Shown piece after piece: positions 16,577-28,126 of a stretch of DNA of 64,000 bases. The notes beneath the pieces were generated by a model. The model saw only the letters and a program-made list of their open reading frames with translations. It was not told the DNA's origin and ran no database searches. The translations under genes and the position numbers were made by a program. Origin of the DNA: Streptomyces tirandamycinicus (GTDB lineage: Bacteria; Actinomycetota; Actinomycetes; Streptomycetales; Streptomycetaceae); NCBI RefSeq assembly GCF_003097515.1, contig NZ_CP029188.1, forward strand, positions 2,668,501 to 2,732,500, given 5' to 3'. Each line of letters opens with the position of its first letter. Positions within the stretch are counted from its first letter, which is position 1.

Positions 16577-17884
16577 TCAGCCCGCCCCGGTCTCGGTCCA
16601 GCCGCGTGCTCTGAGCGGCAGGCCCGAGCCGCCGCCGTCCCGGCACCGCACCGCGAGGATCTGGTTGACCCCGATCCTGTTGCGCTCGAAGGACACGGCC
16701 GACGCGGCCATGTAGAGGCGCCAGATCCGCGCACGGCCGGGCGAGGAGTGCCGTACCGCCCGCTCCCGGTCGGCCTCCAGGTTCGCCACCCAGGCCCGCA
16801 GCGTGAGGGCGTAGTGCTCGCGCAGCGACTCGACGTCGCGGGCCTCGAAGCCGGCCTCCTCCAGGATGGACAGGGTCCTGCCGAGCGGTGCCAGCTCCCC
16901 GTCGGGGAAGACGTAGGCGTCGATGAAGTCGTCCACGTGATAGGCCGCTTCGTCCTGCTCGGGGCGGCGCGCGATCTGGTGGTTGAGCAGCCTCCCCCCG
17001 GGCCTCAGCAGCCCGTGGAGCACATCGGCGTACTCCCGGTAGCGGACGGACCCGACGTGCTCGGCCATACCGATGGACGAAATCGCGTCGTACGGGCCGT
17101 CCTTGACGTCCCGGTAGTCCTGGACCCGGATCTCGACGCGGTCGGTCAGCCCCTCCTCGGCGATCCGCTTGCGGGCGTACGCGGCCTGCTCCCTGGACAG
17201 GGTGACGCCGGTGACCCGGGCGCCGTACTCCGCCGCCGCGTGCAGCGCCATCGAGCCCCAGCCGCAGCCGACGTCCAGCAGCCGGTCGCCCTCGCGCAGG
17301 GCGAGCTTGCGGCAGACCAGGTCGAGTTTGTCGCGCTGGGCGTCCTCGAGGGTGCCCCCGTCCCGCCAGTAGGCGCAGGAGTACACCATCGACGGTCCGA
17401 GCACCTGCTCGTAGAAGGCGTTGCCGACGTCGTAGTGGTGGCTGATCGCCTGCCGGTCGCGCGCCTTGGTGTGCAGCGGGCCGCGGCGCCCGGCGATCTC
17501 CTCCGCGGGCGGCGGCACCGGCAGCCAGCAGCGGGGCCCGGCGAGGGCGGTCAGCTCCCGGACGGCCGAGCGGAACCGCGGGTCGCCCAGCGAGCGCAGC
17601 CCGGGGCCGGGCTCGGAGCGCTCCCAGATCGCCCCGGCGAGCCGCCCCAGGGCCTCGTACAGATCGCCCTCGACATCGATCTCACCGGCCACCCAGCCCC
17701 GGGCCAGGCCCAGTTCGCCCGGCTTCCACAGCAGCCGGCGCAGGGCCCGCCGGTGCCGGATGACGAGGACCGGGCCGTCGGCGGGACCGGACTCGCTTCC
17801 GTCCCAGGCGCGGATGCGGATCGGGGGTGGTTCTCCCAGTAGTTCCTCGGCGAGAGCGGTGAGCCGCGAAGCGGCATCGGCCAT
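16577..17884 (-). CDS. cfa: Cyclopropane-fatty-acyl-phospholipid synthase family methyltransferase
   Basis: 435 residues from ATG 17884 (GGAGG 8 bases upstream; GTG 17893 would overlap the site). The N-terminal 120 residues are the lipid-binding part seen in Cfa enzymes. SISHHYD-type AISHHYDVGNAFYEQVLG then introduces the methyltransferase, with S-adenosylmethionine motif LLDVGCGWGSMALHAA, ISSIGMAEHVG, and HVDDFIDAYVFPDGELAP. It adds a methylene bridge (or methyl) from S-adenosylmethionine to double bonds of membrane phospholipid acyl chains, changing membrane stability under stress. It is on the same strand as ndh, downstream of it, but the strong hairpin at 18024 separates them. Confidence 0.9.
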   Translation of the reverse strand: MADAASRLTALAEELLGEPPPIRIRAWDGSESGPADGPVLVIRHRRALRRLLWKPGELGLARGWVAGEIDVEGDLYEALGRLAGAIWERSEPGPGLRSLGDPRFRSAVRELTALAGPRCWLPVPPPAEEIAGRRGPLHTKARDRQAISHHYDVGNAFYEQVLGPSMVYSCAYWRDGGTLEDAQRDKLDLVCRKLALREGDRLLDVGCGWGSMALHAAAEYGARVTGVTLSREQAAYARKRIAEEGLTDRVEIRVQDYRDVKDGPYDAISSIGMAEHVGSVRYREYADVLHGLLRPGGRLLNHQIARRPEQDEAAYHVDDFIDAYVFPDGELAPLGRTLSILEEAGFEARDVESLREHYALTLRAWVANLEADRERAVRHSSPGRARIWRLYMAASAVSFERNRIGVNQILAVRCRDGGGSGLPLRARGWTETGAG

Positions 17885-18023
17885 GGCGCACACCTCCGTG
17901 ACGCTGTTTGACGGAAATGCCCAACACCACGTAAACGCCGTCGGCGCGCGGACGCAGTCCCCCTGATGGGCAAATGGACGGCAAAACAGACAACTTCCCC
18001 GTACGCAGCGTGCCCAAAGTACG

Positions 18024-18067
18024 CCGAAGGGGCCGTCCGCACCACGGATGGCGGACGGCCCCTTCGG
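18024..18067 (-). terminator. Terminator of ndh
   Basis: A perfect 17-bp stem (18024-18040 with 18051-18067) and a 10-base loop, 19 bases after the ndh stop. Confidence 0.82.
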
Positions 18068-18086
18068 GGGTACTACGGCGGGGAGG

Positions 18087-19466
18087 TCAGGAGGCCTTGG
18101 CCTTCTCCGGGGCGGGACGGGCCGCCGCCGGGGCGGGCCTGGCCGCCTCGTAGAACTCCTCGCGCGGCGACTCGATCGCGCCGAGCGAGACGACCTCGCG
18201 CTTGAGGAACATCGCGAGCGTCCAGTCGGCGAAGACGCGGATCTTGCGGTTCCAGGTCGGCATCGCCAGGCCGTGATAGCTGCGGTGCATGTACCAGGCC
18301 AGCCGGCCCTTGAGCTTGATCTTGACCTTGCCCATGACGATCATCGCGACGCCCTTGTGCAGGCCGAGACCGGCGACCGCACCCTTGTTGGCGTGGCTGT
18401 ACTCCTTCTGCGGGAAGCCCCGCATACCGGAGATCACGTTGTCGCCGAGGACCTTCGCCTGACGCAGCGCGTGCTGGGCGTTCGGCGGGCACCAGGCGTT
18501 CTCGACACCGGCCTTGCGGGCGGCGAGGTCCGGGACCTGGGCGTTGTCGCCCGCGGCCCAGATGTAGTCGGTGCCCTGCACCTGGAGCGTCGGCTTGGTG
18601 TCGACGTGGCCGCGCGGGCCGAGCGGCAGGCCGAAGCGGGCCAGGGCCGGGTTCGGCTTGACGCCGGCGGTCCACACGACGGTGTTGGAGTCGACCTCAA
18701 GGCCGTTCTTCAGCACCACGTGGCCGTCCACGCAGGAGTCCATGGAGGTGTTGAGGTAGATCTCGATGCCGCGGGACTCGAGGTGCTCCTTGCCGTACGT
18801 GCCGAGCTTGGGCCCGACCTCGGGAAGGATCTTGTCGGCGGCGTCGACGAGGACGAAGCGCATGTCCTCGCGCTTGACGCTCTTGTAGTACTTGACCGCG
18901 TCGCGGGCCAGGTCCTCGACCTCGCCTATCGTCTCGGCACCGGCGAAGCCGCCGCCGACGAAGACGAAGGTCAGCGCCTTGCGGCGGACCTCCTCGTCGG
19001 TGGTGGAGTCGGCCTTGTCCAGCTGCTCCAGGACGTGGTTGCGCAGGCCGATGGCCTCCTCGATGCCCTTCATGCCGATGCCCTGCTCGGCGAGGCCGGG
19101 GATCGGGAAGGTGCGGGAGACCGCGCCGAGCGCGATGACCAGGTAGTCGAAGGGGAGCTCGTAGGCCTCGCCGACGAGCGGCGCGATCGTGGCCACCTTG
19201 CGGTCCTGGTCGATGGTGGTGACCCGGCCGGTGAGTACCTCGGCCTTGGGCAGCACGCGTCGCAGCGGGACGACGACGTGCCGCGGCGAGATGCTGCCGG
19301 CGGCGGCTTCGGGGAGGAAGGGCTGGTACGTCATGTACGACCGCGGGTCGACGACCGTGACGGTCGCCTCCCCGTACCGCATCTTCTTCAGAATGCGACG
19401 AGCTGCGTACAGGCCTACGTACCCACCGCCTACTACGAGGATCCTGGGACGCTCCGTGGTGCTCAT
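18087..19466 (-). CDS. ndh: Type II NADH dehydrogenase (NDH-2)
   Basis: 459 residues from ATG 19466. The FAD dinucleotide-binding motif is at the N-terminus (ILVVGGGYVGLYAARRIL) and the NADH-binding motif in the middle (TFVFVGGGFAGAETIGEVED). TYQPFLPEAAAG, and YIWAAGDNAQVPD for the second FAD contact, complete the family signature. The C-terminal 100 residues carry amphipathic and basic stretches (GKVKIKLKGRLAWYMHRSYHG) that bind the inner face of the membrane. The enzyme oxidises NADH and reduces menaquinone without pumping protons. The last 25 residues are an Ala/Pro/Lys tail with no family counterpart. Confidence 0.92.
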   Translation of the reverse strand: MSTTERPRILVVGGGYVGLYAARRILKKMRYGEATVTVVDPRSYMTYQPFLPEAAAGSISPRHVVVPLRRVLPKAEVLTGRVTTIDQDRKVATIAPLVGEAYELPFDYLVIALGAVSRTFPIPGLAEQGIGMKGIEEAIGLRNHVLEQLDKADSTTDEEVRRKALTFVFVGGGFAGAETIGEVEDLARDAVKYYKSVKREDMRFVLVDAADKILPEVGPKLGTYGKEHLESRGIEIYLNTSMDSCVDGHVVLKNGLEVDSNTVVWTAGVKPNPALARFGLPLGPRGHVDTKPTLQVQGTDYIWAAGDNAQVPDLAARKAGVENAWCPPNAQHALRQAKVLGDNVISGMRGFPQKEYSHANKGAVAGLGLHKGVAMIVMGKVKIKLKGRLAWYMHRSYHGLAMPTWNRKIRVFADWTLAMFLKREVVSLGAIESPREEFYEAARPAPAAARPAPEKAKAS

Positions 19467-19877
19467 GCCATCGAGTATCCACCCCCCTTGGAGGGGGTGC
19501 TCGTGAGCCCCTTCACAAGCATGGGGGGACCCTCTGCTACACTCCGCCGCCCACGTGATCCAGGTCATGGCACTCGTCGGGAACACCGGTACGGCGGCGG
19601 ACGTTGCTCAGGGCCGCTGAGCTGGCCCCACGCCCTCCGCGGAAGGCGGACAGGGGCCGGTTTCCATGGGTACGCAGCACGGCAGTCACCTGCCGGAGCG
19701 CGGTAGAACGGGCCGAGTTGGGCACAAAAACAGGCCCAGCGGGCCCTCCAGGGGCACTTTCGACGGCCGGCTGGACCCTTTTCCTTGTGAAGAACTTCAC
19801 GAACTTTCTCGCGGACAGCGCTCCGGCGGCCGGAAAACAGCCGTCGGGGCCCCTGCCCGGACCGGCTCCGCCCCGGC

Positions 19878-20819
19878 TCAGACGAGGGAGAGCGCGATGC
19901 CGTCGAGGATGTCGTGCTCCGAGACGACGACCTCCGGCACCCCGGCACGATCCATGATCGCGAGCAGCACCAGGGCACCCGCGACGATCACGTCGACCCG
20001 CCCGGGGTGCATCACCGGGATCGCGGCCCGCTCGTCGTGGGTGGAGCGGACCAGCCGCTCGGTGATCTCCGCGACCCGGTCGCGGGAGATCCGCGCGTGG
20101 TGGATCGCCTCCGAGTCGTACGCGTCCAGGCCCAGCGCGATACCGGCGACGGTGGTGACCGAGCCGGCCAGGCCCACCAGGGTGCTCGCCTCGCGGATCG
20201 GCACGGTCCGCCCGGCCAGGTCCAGCGCCGCCTCGATGTCCGCCCGCACCGCGGCGATCTCCTCCGGCGCCGGAGGGTCGCTGCGTACATGACGCTCGGT
20301 CAGCCGGACGCAGCCGATGTCGACCGAGCGGGCCGCCTCGACCCGCCCGCGGCCGATGACGAACTCGGTCGAACCGCCGCCGATGTCCACGACCAGCCGC
20401 TCCTCGTGGCCCGGCAGCCCCTTGGTGGCTCCGGTGAAGGAGAACTCGGCCTCCTGGTCGCCGCTGATCACCTCGGGCTCGACCCCGAGGATGCCGGCCA
20501 CGCCGTTCACGAACTCGTCGCGGTTCTCCGCGTCCCGGGAGGCGGAGGTGGCCACGAAGCGGATCCTCCCCCCGCCGCCCCCGGCGGAGGGCGCCTCGAC
20601 GCCGTACTCCTTGATGATTCCCGCGTACTCCCGGCAGGCCGCGAAGGTGCGTTCCAACGCCTCGGGGGCCAGCCGGCCGGTGCGGTCGACACCCTGGCCG
20701 AGCCGGACGATGGTCATTCGCCGGTCCAGCTCCACGAGTCCACCCGTCGAGGGGTCCACGTCGGCGACGAGCAGGCGGATCGAGTTGGTGCCGCAGTCGA
20801 CGGCGGCGACGCGGGTCAT
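19878..20819 (-). CDS. ppx: Ppx/GppA-family exopolyphosphatase
   Basis: 313 residues from ATG 20819, overlapping the DUF501 stop by four bases. The ASKHA ATPase-fold signatures are clear: phosphate 1 VAAVDCGTNSIRLLVADV, the catalytic Glu region, phosphate 2 LVVDIGGGSTEFVIG, and the LVGLAGSVTTVAGIALG loop. The family hydrolyses polyphosphate or pppGpp. In actinobacteria the short form of about 310 residues, as here, mostly acts as an exopolyphosphatase. Being co-translated with DUF501 and close to divIC and eno is a conserved actinobacterial arrangement. Confidence 0.92.
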   Translation of the reverse strand: MTRVAAVDCGTNSIRLLVADVDPSTGGLVELDRRMTIVRLGQGVDRTGRLAPEALERTFAACREYAGIIKEYGVEAPSAGGGGGRIRFVATSASRDAENRDEFVNGVAGILGVEPEVISGDQEAEFSFTGATKGLPGHEERLVVDIGGGSTEFVIGRGRVEAARSVDIGCVRLTERHVRSDPPAPEEIAAVRADIEAALDLAGRTVPIREASTLVGLAGSVTTVAGIALGLDAYDSEAIHHARISRDRVAEITERLVRSTHDERAAIPVMHPGRVDVIVAGALVLLAIMDRAGVPEVVVSEHDILDGIALSLV

Positions 20820-21394
20820 GCGGGGTCCTCCGTTCCGGTGGATGCGCCGCCGTCCGCGCCGGCGTCCGCGCAGTCCCCCGCACCCGCGGCCACGCACGGG
20901 CCCTTGGCCCACCACTCGGGGAGCATCGCGATGGCCTCGTCGCCCAGCGGGTTCACCCCGGGACCGGCCGCGAGCGAGTGGGCGACCAGGACGTGCAGGC
21001 ACTTCACCCGGTCCGGCATGCCGCCGGCGCTCGGGAAGCCCTTCAGCTCCTCGATCTCGTCCCGGCGCCGGACGTAGTCCTCGTGCGCCGCCCGGTACGC
21101 CGCCGCCAGGTCGGGGTCGTTCTCCAGGCGCTCGGTCATCTCCTTCATCACGCCGTTCGCCTCCAGCGTGCCGATGGCCGAGGCCGCACGCGGGCAGGTC
21201 AGGTAGTACAGCGTCGGGAAGGGGGTGCCGTCCTCCAGCCGCGGTGCCGTCTCGACCACGTCGGGCCGCCCGCAGGGGCAGCGGTGGGCGATGGCCCGCA
21301 GACCGCGCGGCGGGCGGCCGAGCTGCTCCTTGAACGCGGCGATGTCCTCCGCGGTGGGCGGGGTGGGCGCGGTGCTCGGCGGGGGCGTGTCCAT
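20816..21394 (-). CDS. DUF501-domain protein
   Basis: 192 residues from ATG 21394. The DUF501 domain begins AAFKEQLGRPPRGLRAIAHRC. It contains the conserved CPCGRPDVVETAPRLEDGTPFPT and LYYLTCPRAAS, whose cysteines could bind metal, and ends in the KCLHVLVAHSLA block that resembles a HxxxAH-type site. The last 25 residues are an Ala/Gly/Asp-rich tail. The biochemical role is unknown. The gene order divIC, DUF501, ppx with overlapping ends suggests one transcript. Confidence 0.88.
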   Translation of the reverse strand: MDTPPPSTAPTPPTAEDIAAFKEQLGRPPRGLRAIAHRCPCGRPDVVETAPRLEDGTPFPTLYYLTCPRAASAIGTLEANGVMKEMTERLENDPDLAAAYRAAHEDYVRRRDEIEELKGFPSAGGMPDRVKCLHVLVAHSLAAGPGVNPLGDEAIAMLPEWWAKGPCVAAGAGDCADAGADGGASTGTEDPA

Positions 21395-21489
21395 GGGATG
21401 TGTATGTCTCTTCGTCGGTTCGGTGAATGGGCTGAGGGCTGTCCCCGGCGTCGCGCGCCGGCCCGGTCGAGCGCGGTTCGCCGTCCCGG

Positions 21490-21954
21490 CTAGCGTCGCG
21501 CGTCGGCCCGGTCGACGCCGTCCCAGACGTTCGAGTACCAGGGCCGGCCGCGGCCCTGCTCCTCGGCGCGGGGCATCCGGTCGGCCCGCGGGTCGGCCAT
21601 GATGTACCCGGTCTCGCCGGGCAGGACCATGTGCAGGTGCTCCCGGGCCAGCCGCATGACGTACGCGTCGTCCCGGAGGCGGGCCTTCTCGTCGCGCAGC
21701 CGCTCGACGCGCTCGCGGGCCTGGGCGGCCAGCCGCCGCTGCTCGGCGATCTCGTTCCGCTGCGACACGTACGCCCGCATCGGATACGCGAGCGCGACGA
21801 TCATCGAGCATACGACGAGGGCGAGGAAGGCCGCCCGGCCGGTGAGCCGGGAGCGCCGGGCCTGGCGGCGGGTCTGCGAACGGTAGACGCGGGCGGCGGT
21901 CTGCTCACCGAGCAGCCGCAGCCTGGTCGCGGTGGAGAACCGGTCCCGGGCCAT
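21490..21954 (-). CDS. divIC: Septum formation initiator DivIC (FtsB-like)
   Basis: 154 residues. A basic cytoplasmic N-terminus (about 40 residues) is followed by one membrane span (AAFLALVVCSMIVALAYPM). A periplasmic-side coiled coil follows (QRNEIAEQRRLAAQARERVERLRDEKARL in heptads), with the compact block VMRLAREHLHMVLPGETGYIM. This is the layout of DivIC/FtsB, the bitopic divisome protein that pairs with FtsL and activates septal wall synthesis; in Streptomyces it is needed for sporulation septa. It lies immediately downstream of eno but after eno's strong hairpin. Confidence 0.9.
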   Translation of the reverse strand: MARDRFSTATRLRLLGEQTAARVYRSQTRRQARRSRLTGRAAFLALVVCSMIVALAYPMRAYVSQRNEIAEQRRLAAQARERVERLRDEKARLRDDAYVMRLAREHLHMVLPGETGYIMADPRADRMPRAEEQGRGRPWYSNVWDGVDRADARR

Positions 21955-21974
21955 CTGTGCGCCTCCCCTTCACG

Positions 21975-22023
21975 TGCGTACGTCCCCGCACACGGTACGG
22001 GACCGTGTGCGGGGACGTACGCA
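21975..22023 (-). terminator. Terminator of eno
   Basis: A perfect 22-bp stem, 21975-21996 with 22002-22023, and a five-base loop (ACGGG). It lies between the eno stop and divIC. It is the strongest hairpin of the window and would also attenuate read-through into divIC. Confidence 0.85.
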
Positions 22024-22098
22024 ACCAGCCTTCCGCCGGGTCCGGGCGGAGCCGTCCGTGCCCGGCGCCGGGCACGGCCCTCGAAGCGGGGGCCCGGC

Positions 22099-24651
<2,553 letters not shown>

Positions 24652-24842
24652 TCAGACCGTAGACACACGTCTCCCCGATGTTCAAAGACGAACATCGGGG
24701 AGAAATCGCCCATATCTGATGGAGCAACATGTCCGTTTTCGCAGATGAGAGCCTTGATGACCGGAGTTGACCGCCCTGCGGCGCCAGTTGACCGGAAGAG
24801 ACTCTTGTCTCACTCGAACAGAACGGGACATAAGCGCCCGAA

Positions 24843-25799
24843 CTACTGGGGCAACTCGCCCTTCTCCAGGCCGAGATCGAGGCTCTGGCCAGGCAGGATG
24901 AGGTCGGCGTCGGCGCCGACGACATCCCGGTTCGTCTCGTAGAGGGCGGGCCAGCCGCCGGGCACCGCGTTGGCGTCGGCGATCGACGAGAGGCTGTCGC
25001 CGCTGCGGACGACGTACCCATCTCCCGCCGCTGCGCCCTCTCGTGCGGATTCGTCACCTCGCGAGGCATGACGCCCTGAATCACGCTCATCGCCCGAATT
25101 GCCCGACTCTCCCGCCTCGGTGGCGGGGATACCCCGGTGCTTGCCCGTGCCCCCGTCGGCGGCGTCGGCCGGCTCCTGCGGGCTCTCGCCGTTCCCGGCG
25201 GGCTCCGAGGACTCCCCCGTGGGCTCGGCAGGCAGAGCGCCCTCCGGGGACCCGGAGGGCGGGGCGGACGGCTCGGGCGAGGACACGCCCGCGCCCGGCT
25301 CGGCGCCGGCGGCCGAGGGGGCCCCGGCCTGCGGCTCGGGCGCGGCGGCCGCACCGTCGCCGAACGAGGGCGCCTTCACCAGGCCGCCCAGCGGGTCGGT
25401 GGACGGGGTGCCGGCCGGCTGGGAGCCCGCGGCCAGACCCGTGATCACACCGCAGCTCTGCCATGCGGAGGCACCCTGGGCGGCGAGCACCATCTCGGCG
25501 ACGGAGATCTGCTCGGCGGGGCTGGCGAGGTCGGCGCGCGGCGCGTAGGCGGTGCCGCCGTAGGCCTCCCAGGTCTCCTGGGACATCTGGAGGCCGCCGT
25601 AGTAGCCGTTGCCGAGGTTGGCGCCCCAGTCGCCGCCGCTCTCGCAGTCGGCGACCCGGTTCCAGGTGGCGGTGTCGGCGGCGGAGGCGGTACCCGCACC
25701 GAGCAGCGGGATGGCGATGGCCGATCCGGTCACCCCTGCCGCGACGATGAGGGCGGGGGCCTGACGAGGTCGGCGGTGGCGGCCGTTCCCGGACAGCAT
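24843..25799 (-). CDS. Second Rpf-like muralytic protein with LysM domain
   Basis: 318 residues. Signal peptide to about residue 40 (LGAGTASA-AD), then the Rpf domain (VADCESGGDWGANLGNGYYG, catalytic Glu in CESGG). A long linker of about 130 residues, rich in Pro/Glu/Gly/Ser and acidic, leads to a C-terminal LysM module (GYVVRSGDSLSSIADANA...ADLILPGQSLDL). It is a paralogue of the neighbouring rpf, on the same strand and upstream of it, but with its own leader and no ydaO motifs. It should act on peptidoglycan outside the cell. The linker is probably wall-spanning. Confidence 0.92.
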   Translation of the reverse strand: MLSGNGRHRRPRQAPALIVAAGVTGSAIAIPLLGAGTASAADTATWNRVADCESGGDWGANLGNGYYGGLQMSQETWEAYGGTAYAPRADLASPAEQISVAEMVLAAQGASAWQSCGVITGLAAGSQPAGTPSTDPLGGLVKAPSFGDGAAAAPEPQAGAPSAAGAEPGAGVSSPEPSAPPSGSPEGALPAEPTGESSEPAGNGESPQEPADAADGGTGKHRGIPATEAGESGNSGDERDSGRHASRGDESAREGAAAGDGYVVRSGDSLSSIADANAVPGGWPALYETNRDVVGADADLILPGQSLDLGLEKGELPQ

Positions 25800-25828
25800 G
25801 CGGTGTGCCTTCCGTGTGACTACAGAAA

Positions 25829-25873
25829 ACTCCCGGGACCGTCGAGGCGGTTGAAACCTCGATGGCCCGGAGT
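25829..25873 (-). promoter_or_regulatory. Long imperfect hairpin in the leader of the second Rpf gene
   Basis: On the minus strand ACTCCGGGCC-ATCGAGG and CCTCGACGG-TCCCGGGAGT pair around a nine-base loop with a few bulges. It ends about 30 bases before the ATG. It does not resemble the ydaO motif; it may be a leader structure or an operator. Confidence 0.4.
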
Positions 25874-25962
25874 CGGGGTGAACGTAGCCGCCTTCCCGCC
25901 TCAGTCACAAGTCGATGCAGCGGAGATCACGCAAAAGTCACAGCCTTGACGTACCGTCAGAT

Positions 25963-27258
25963 TCAGCGGGGGGTGAATTCAACGGGCAGAGTGCGCAATC
26001 CGCGCATGATGAGTCCCCCACGCCACCGCAATTCCGACGGATCGACCGCAAGCCGCAAGTCGGGCAGCCTGCCGAGGAGAGCCGCCAGCGCGGTCCGCCC
26101 CTCCAGCCGTGCGAGCGGCGCCCCCAGGCAGTAGTGGATGCCGTGCCCGTACCCGAGGTGCGGGTTGTCCCGCCGGCCGAGATCGAGGGTGTCGGGCTCC
26201 GCGAACCGCTCCGGGTCCCGGTCCGCGGCGGCCAGCACCACGAGGACCGGGTCGCCGGCGGAGATCTCCCGCCCGCCGAGGGTCAGCGGCTCGGTCGCGA
26301 AGCGCCAGGTGGCGAGCTCCACCGGCCCGTCGAAGCGCAGCAGCTCCTCCACACCGGTCGCCAGCAGGCCGGTCTCGCCCGCGGCCAGCGAGTCCTGGAG
26401 CCGCCGCCGCTGCCCCGGATCGCGCAGCAGCGCGTACATACCGTTCCCGATCAGGTTCACCGTCGTCTCGAACCCGGCGAAGAGAAGGATGAAGGCCATG
26501 GCCGCGGCCTCGTTCTCGGTGAGGTGCTCGCCGTGGTCGGACGCCTTGATGAGTCCCGAGATCAGGTCGTCGCCGGGCGCCTCCCGCTTGCGGTGGATCA
26601 GCTCGGCCAGATAGCCGCGCATCCTCTTCACCGACCGGGCGACACCGCCGCGCGGCCCGCCGCCGTGACGGATCATCATTCCGGCCCAGTCGCGGAAGTC
26701 GTCCTGGTCCTCGCGGGGGACGCCGAGCATGTCGCAGATGGCGTAGATGGGGAGCGGAAAGGCGAACTCGTGGATGAGGTCCGCGTGCCCCCGCTGCGCG
26801 AAACCGTCGATCAGCCCGTCCGTCAGCTCCTGCACCCGCGGGGCGAACTCGGCCACCCGGCGCGGGGTGAACGCCTTGGACACCAGCCGCCGCAGGCGGG
26901 TGTGGTCCGGCGGGTCGATGTTCAGCAGATGCGTCATCAGCTCCGCCTTGCGCTCCCCCGGGATCCCCGTCTTCCCCTTCGCGTGCGCGGGCTCGTCGTG
27001 GTGCGCCGGGTTCTTGCTGAGCCGCTGGTCCGCGAGGGCCTGCCGGGCGTCCGCGTACCGGGTCACCAGCCACGCCTCCACCCCGCTGGGCAGCCGGGTC
27101 CGGTGCACCGGCGCGTGCTCCCTGAGCCAGGCGTAGGCGGGGTAGGGGTCGGTGGCGAACTCCCAGGTGAAGAGCTCGGGGGCGGCGGGGACGCCGGGAA
27201 CGGTGGGAACGGTGGGGACGCCGGGGACGCCGGGGACGCGGGACGGCTGGTCGTGCAT
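25963..27258 (-). CDS. Cytochrome P450 (CYP107-like)
   Basis: 431 residues. The oxygen-binding I helix is FAGFETT. The E-x-x-R helix is VEELLRF (EELLR), followed by the PERF-type block DRDPERFAEPDTLDLGR. The haem loop is LGYGHGIHYCLGAPLARLE with the ligand Cys near residue 377. All are intact. It is a bacterial class I P450 that needs a ferredoxin and reductase, none of which is adjacent. The gene position next to the Rpf pair matches CYP107U1 of S. coelicolor from memory. Residues 8-27 are a VPG/VPT repeat (VPGVPGVPTVPTVPGVP) encoded by short tandem DNA repeats, absent from typical family members. Confidence 0.92.
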   Translation of the reverse strand: MHDQPSRVPGVPGVPTVPTVPGVPAAPELFTWEFATDPYPAYAWLREHAPVHRTRLPSGVEAWLVTRYADARQALADQRLSKNPAHHDEPAHAKGKTGIPGERKAELMTHLLNIDPPDHTRLRRLVSKAFTPRRVAEFAPRVQELTDGLIDGFAQRGHADLIHEFAFPLPIYAICDMLGVPREDQDDFRDWAGMMIRHGGGPRGGVARSVKRMRGYLAELIHRKREAPGDDLISGLIKASDHGEHLTENEAAAMAFILLFAGFETTVNLIGNGMYALLRDPGQRRRLQDSLAAGETGLLATGVEELLRFDGPVELATWRFATEPLTLGGREISAGDPVLVVLAAADRDPERFAEPDTLDLGRRDNPHLGYGHGIHYCLGAPLARLEGRTALAALLGRLPDLRLAVDPSELRWRGGLIMRGLRTLPVEFTPR

Positions 27259-27366
27259 GGGTCGACGTTAACCCGGGAGGGGTCGGTCATCCGTTCGGCT
27301 GACCTCTCGCCGTTCCCCGTGGGTACGCTGACCGTACCCGCGAGACTCCGTCACATGGGAGCGCTG

Positions 27367-27996
27367 ATGAGTGCCGCAGCCGAGGACCGGAGGGACGACC
27401 GGGACGACCGGGAGGAGCAGTATGCCTTCCCGGTCCCGCCCCCCGGTGGGTGGACGGCGGACGACCTCGACCGGATCAAGGGTCTCCCGCCGCACACCGA
27501 GCTGATCGACGGGGGACTGTTCTTCGTGACTCCGCAGACCGATTTCCACATGGCCGCGCTGAGGCTGCTGGAGAACGAACTGGTGCGGCAGGCACCGGAC
27601 GACCTCTACGTCGTCCGGGAGATGACCACCAAGCTGGGCGAGCGCGACCGACCGGAGCCCGATCTCATGGTGGTTCCGTGGCGGGCCCGCACGGGGCCGG
27701 AGCAGACCTGGTACGCCCCGGACGACATCCTGCTCGCGGTCGAGATCGTCTCCGACGAGTCAGTCCAGCGCGACCGCGAACTCAAGCCCCGCAAGTACGC
27801 GGCGGCCGGCATCCGGCACTTCTGGCGGGTCGAGAAGAACGACGGCCTGCCCGTGGTCTACGTCTACGAACTCGATCCCGCGACGCGCTCCTACGCCGTC
27901 ACGGGCATCCACCACAACCGGCTCAAGGTCGACGTCCCCTGCCCCGTCGAGATCGATCTCACCGCCGTGGAGCGGCGGCGCGGAACACGGGACTGA
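27367..27996 (+). CDS. Uma2-family putative restriction endonuclease
   Basis: 209 residues from ATG 27367 (GGGAG 6 bases upstream); ATG 27355 is also in frame. The fold is PD-(D/E)XK-like: PHTELIDGGLFF at the start, EMTTKLGERDRPEPDLMVVP carrying the Asp of the core, LAVEIVSDESVQRDRELKPRKYAAAGI carrying the E-x-V/x-K pair (Glu and Lys), and FWRVEKNDG after it. Uma2 (DUF820) proteins are abundant in cyanobacteria and Streptomyces. They are presumed nucleases with no proven target, and usually act as solitary genes, as here. No methyltransferase partner is next to it. Confidence 0.85.
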   Translation: MSAAAEDRRDDRDDREEQYAFPVPPPGGWTADDLDRIKGLPPHTELIDGGLFFVTPQTDFHMAALRLLENELVRQAPDDLYVVREMTTKLGERDRPEPDLMVVPWRARTGPEQTWYAPDDILLAVEIVSDESVQRDRELKPRKYAAAGIRHFWRVEKNDGLPVVYVYELDPATRSYAVTGIHHNRLKVDVPCPVEIDLTAVERRRGTRD

Positions 27997-28023
27997 CGCG
28001 CCCGCCCGCCCGGACGACCTCCG

Positions 28024-28049
28024 CGTCGGCGTCGGCGTCGGCGTCGGCC
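28024..28049. repeat. GCGTCG hexamer array
   Basis: About four and a half copies of GCGTCG in the spacer between the convergent Uma2 and mazG genes. The following bases to 28127 repeat GGTCCCGG/CGGTC words. No function is seen. Confidence 0.6.
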
Positions 28050-28126
28050 CGTTTCGGTCCCGGGCCGGGGTCGCGGTCGTCTCGGTCCCGGCTGCGGTCC
28101 GGCTGCTCCGGTCCCGGCCCGGGGCC

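Noticed and set aside
14897..17842. Very long open frame on the plus strand (981 codons) overlapping the ABC permease and cfa
   Set aside because: It is an antisense/alternate-frame shadow: Arg/Gly/Pro-rich, no domain, and it overlaps well-defined genes with normal codon bias.
27301..27366. Longer start of the Uma2-family gene
   Set aside because: The ATG at 27355 adds four residues and has no ribosome site; the GGGAG lies before ATG 27367.
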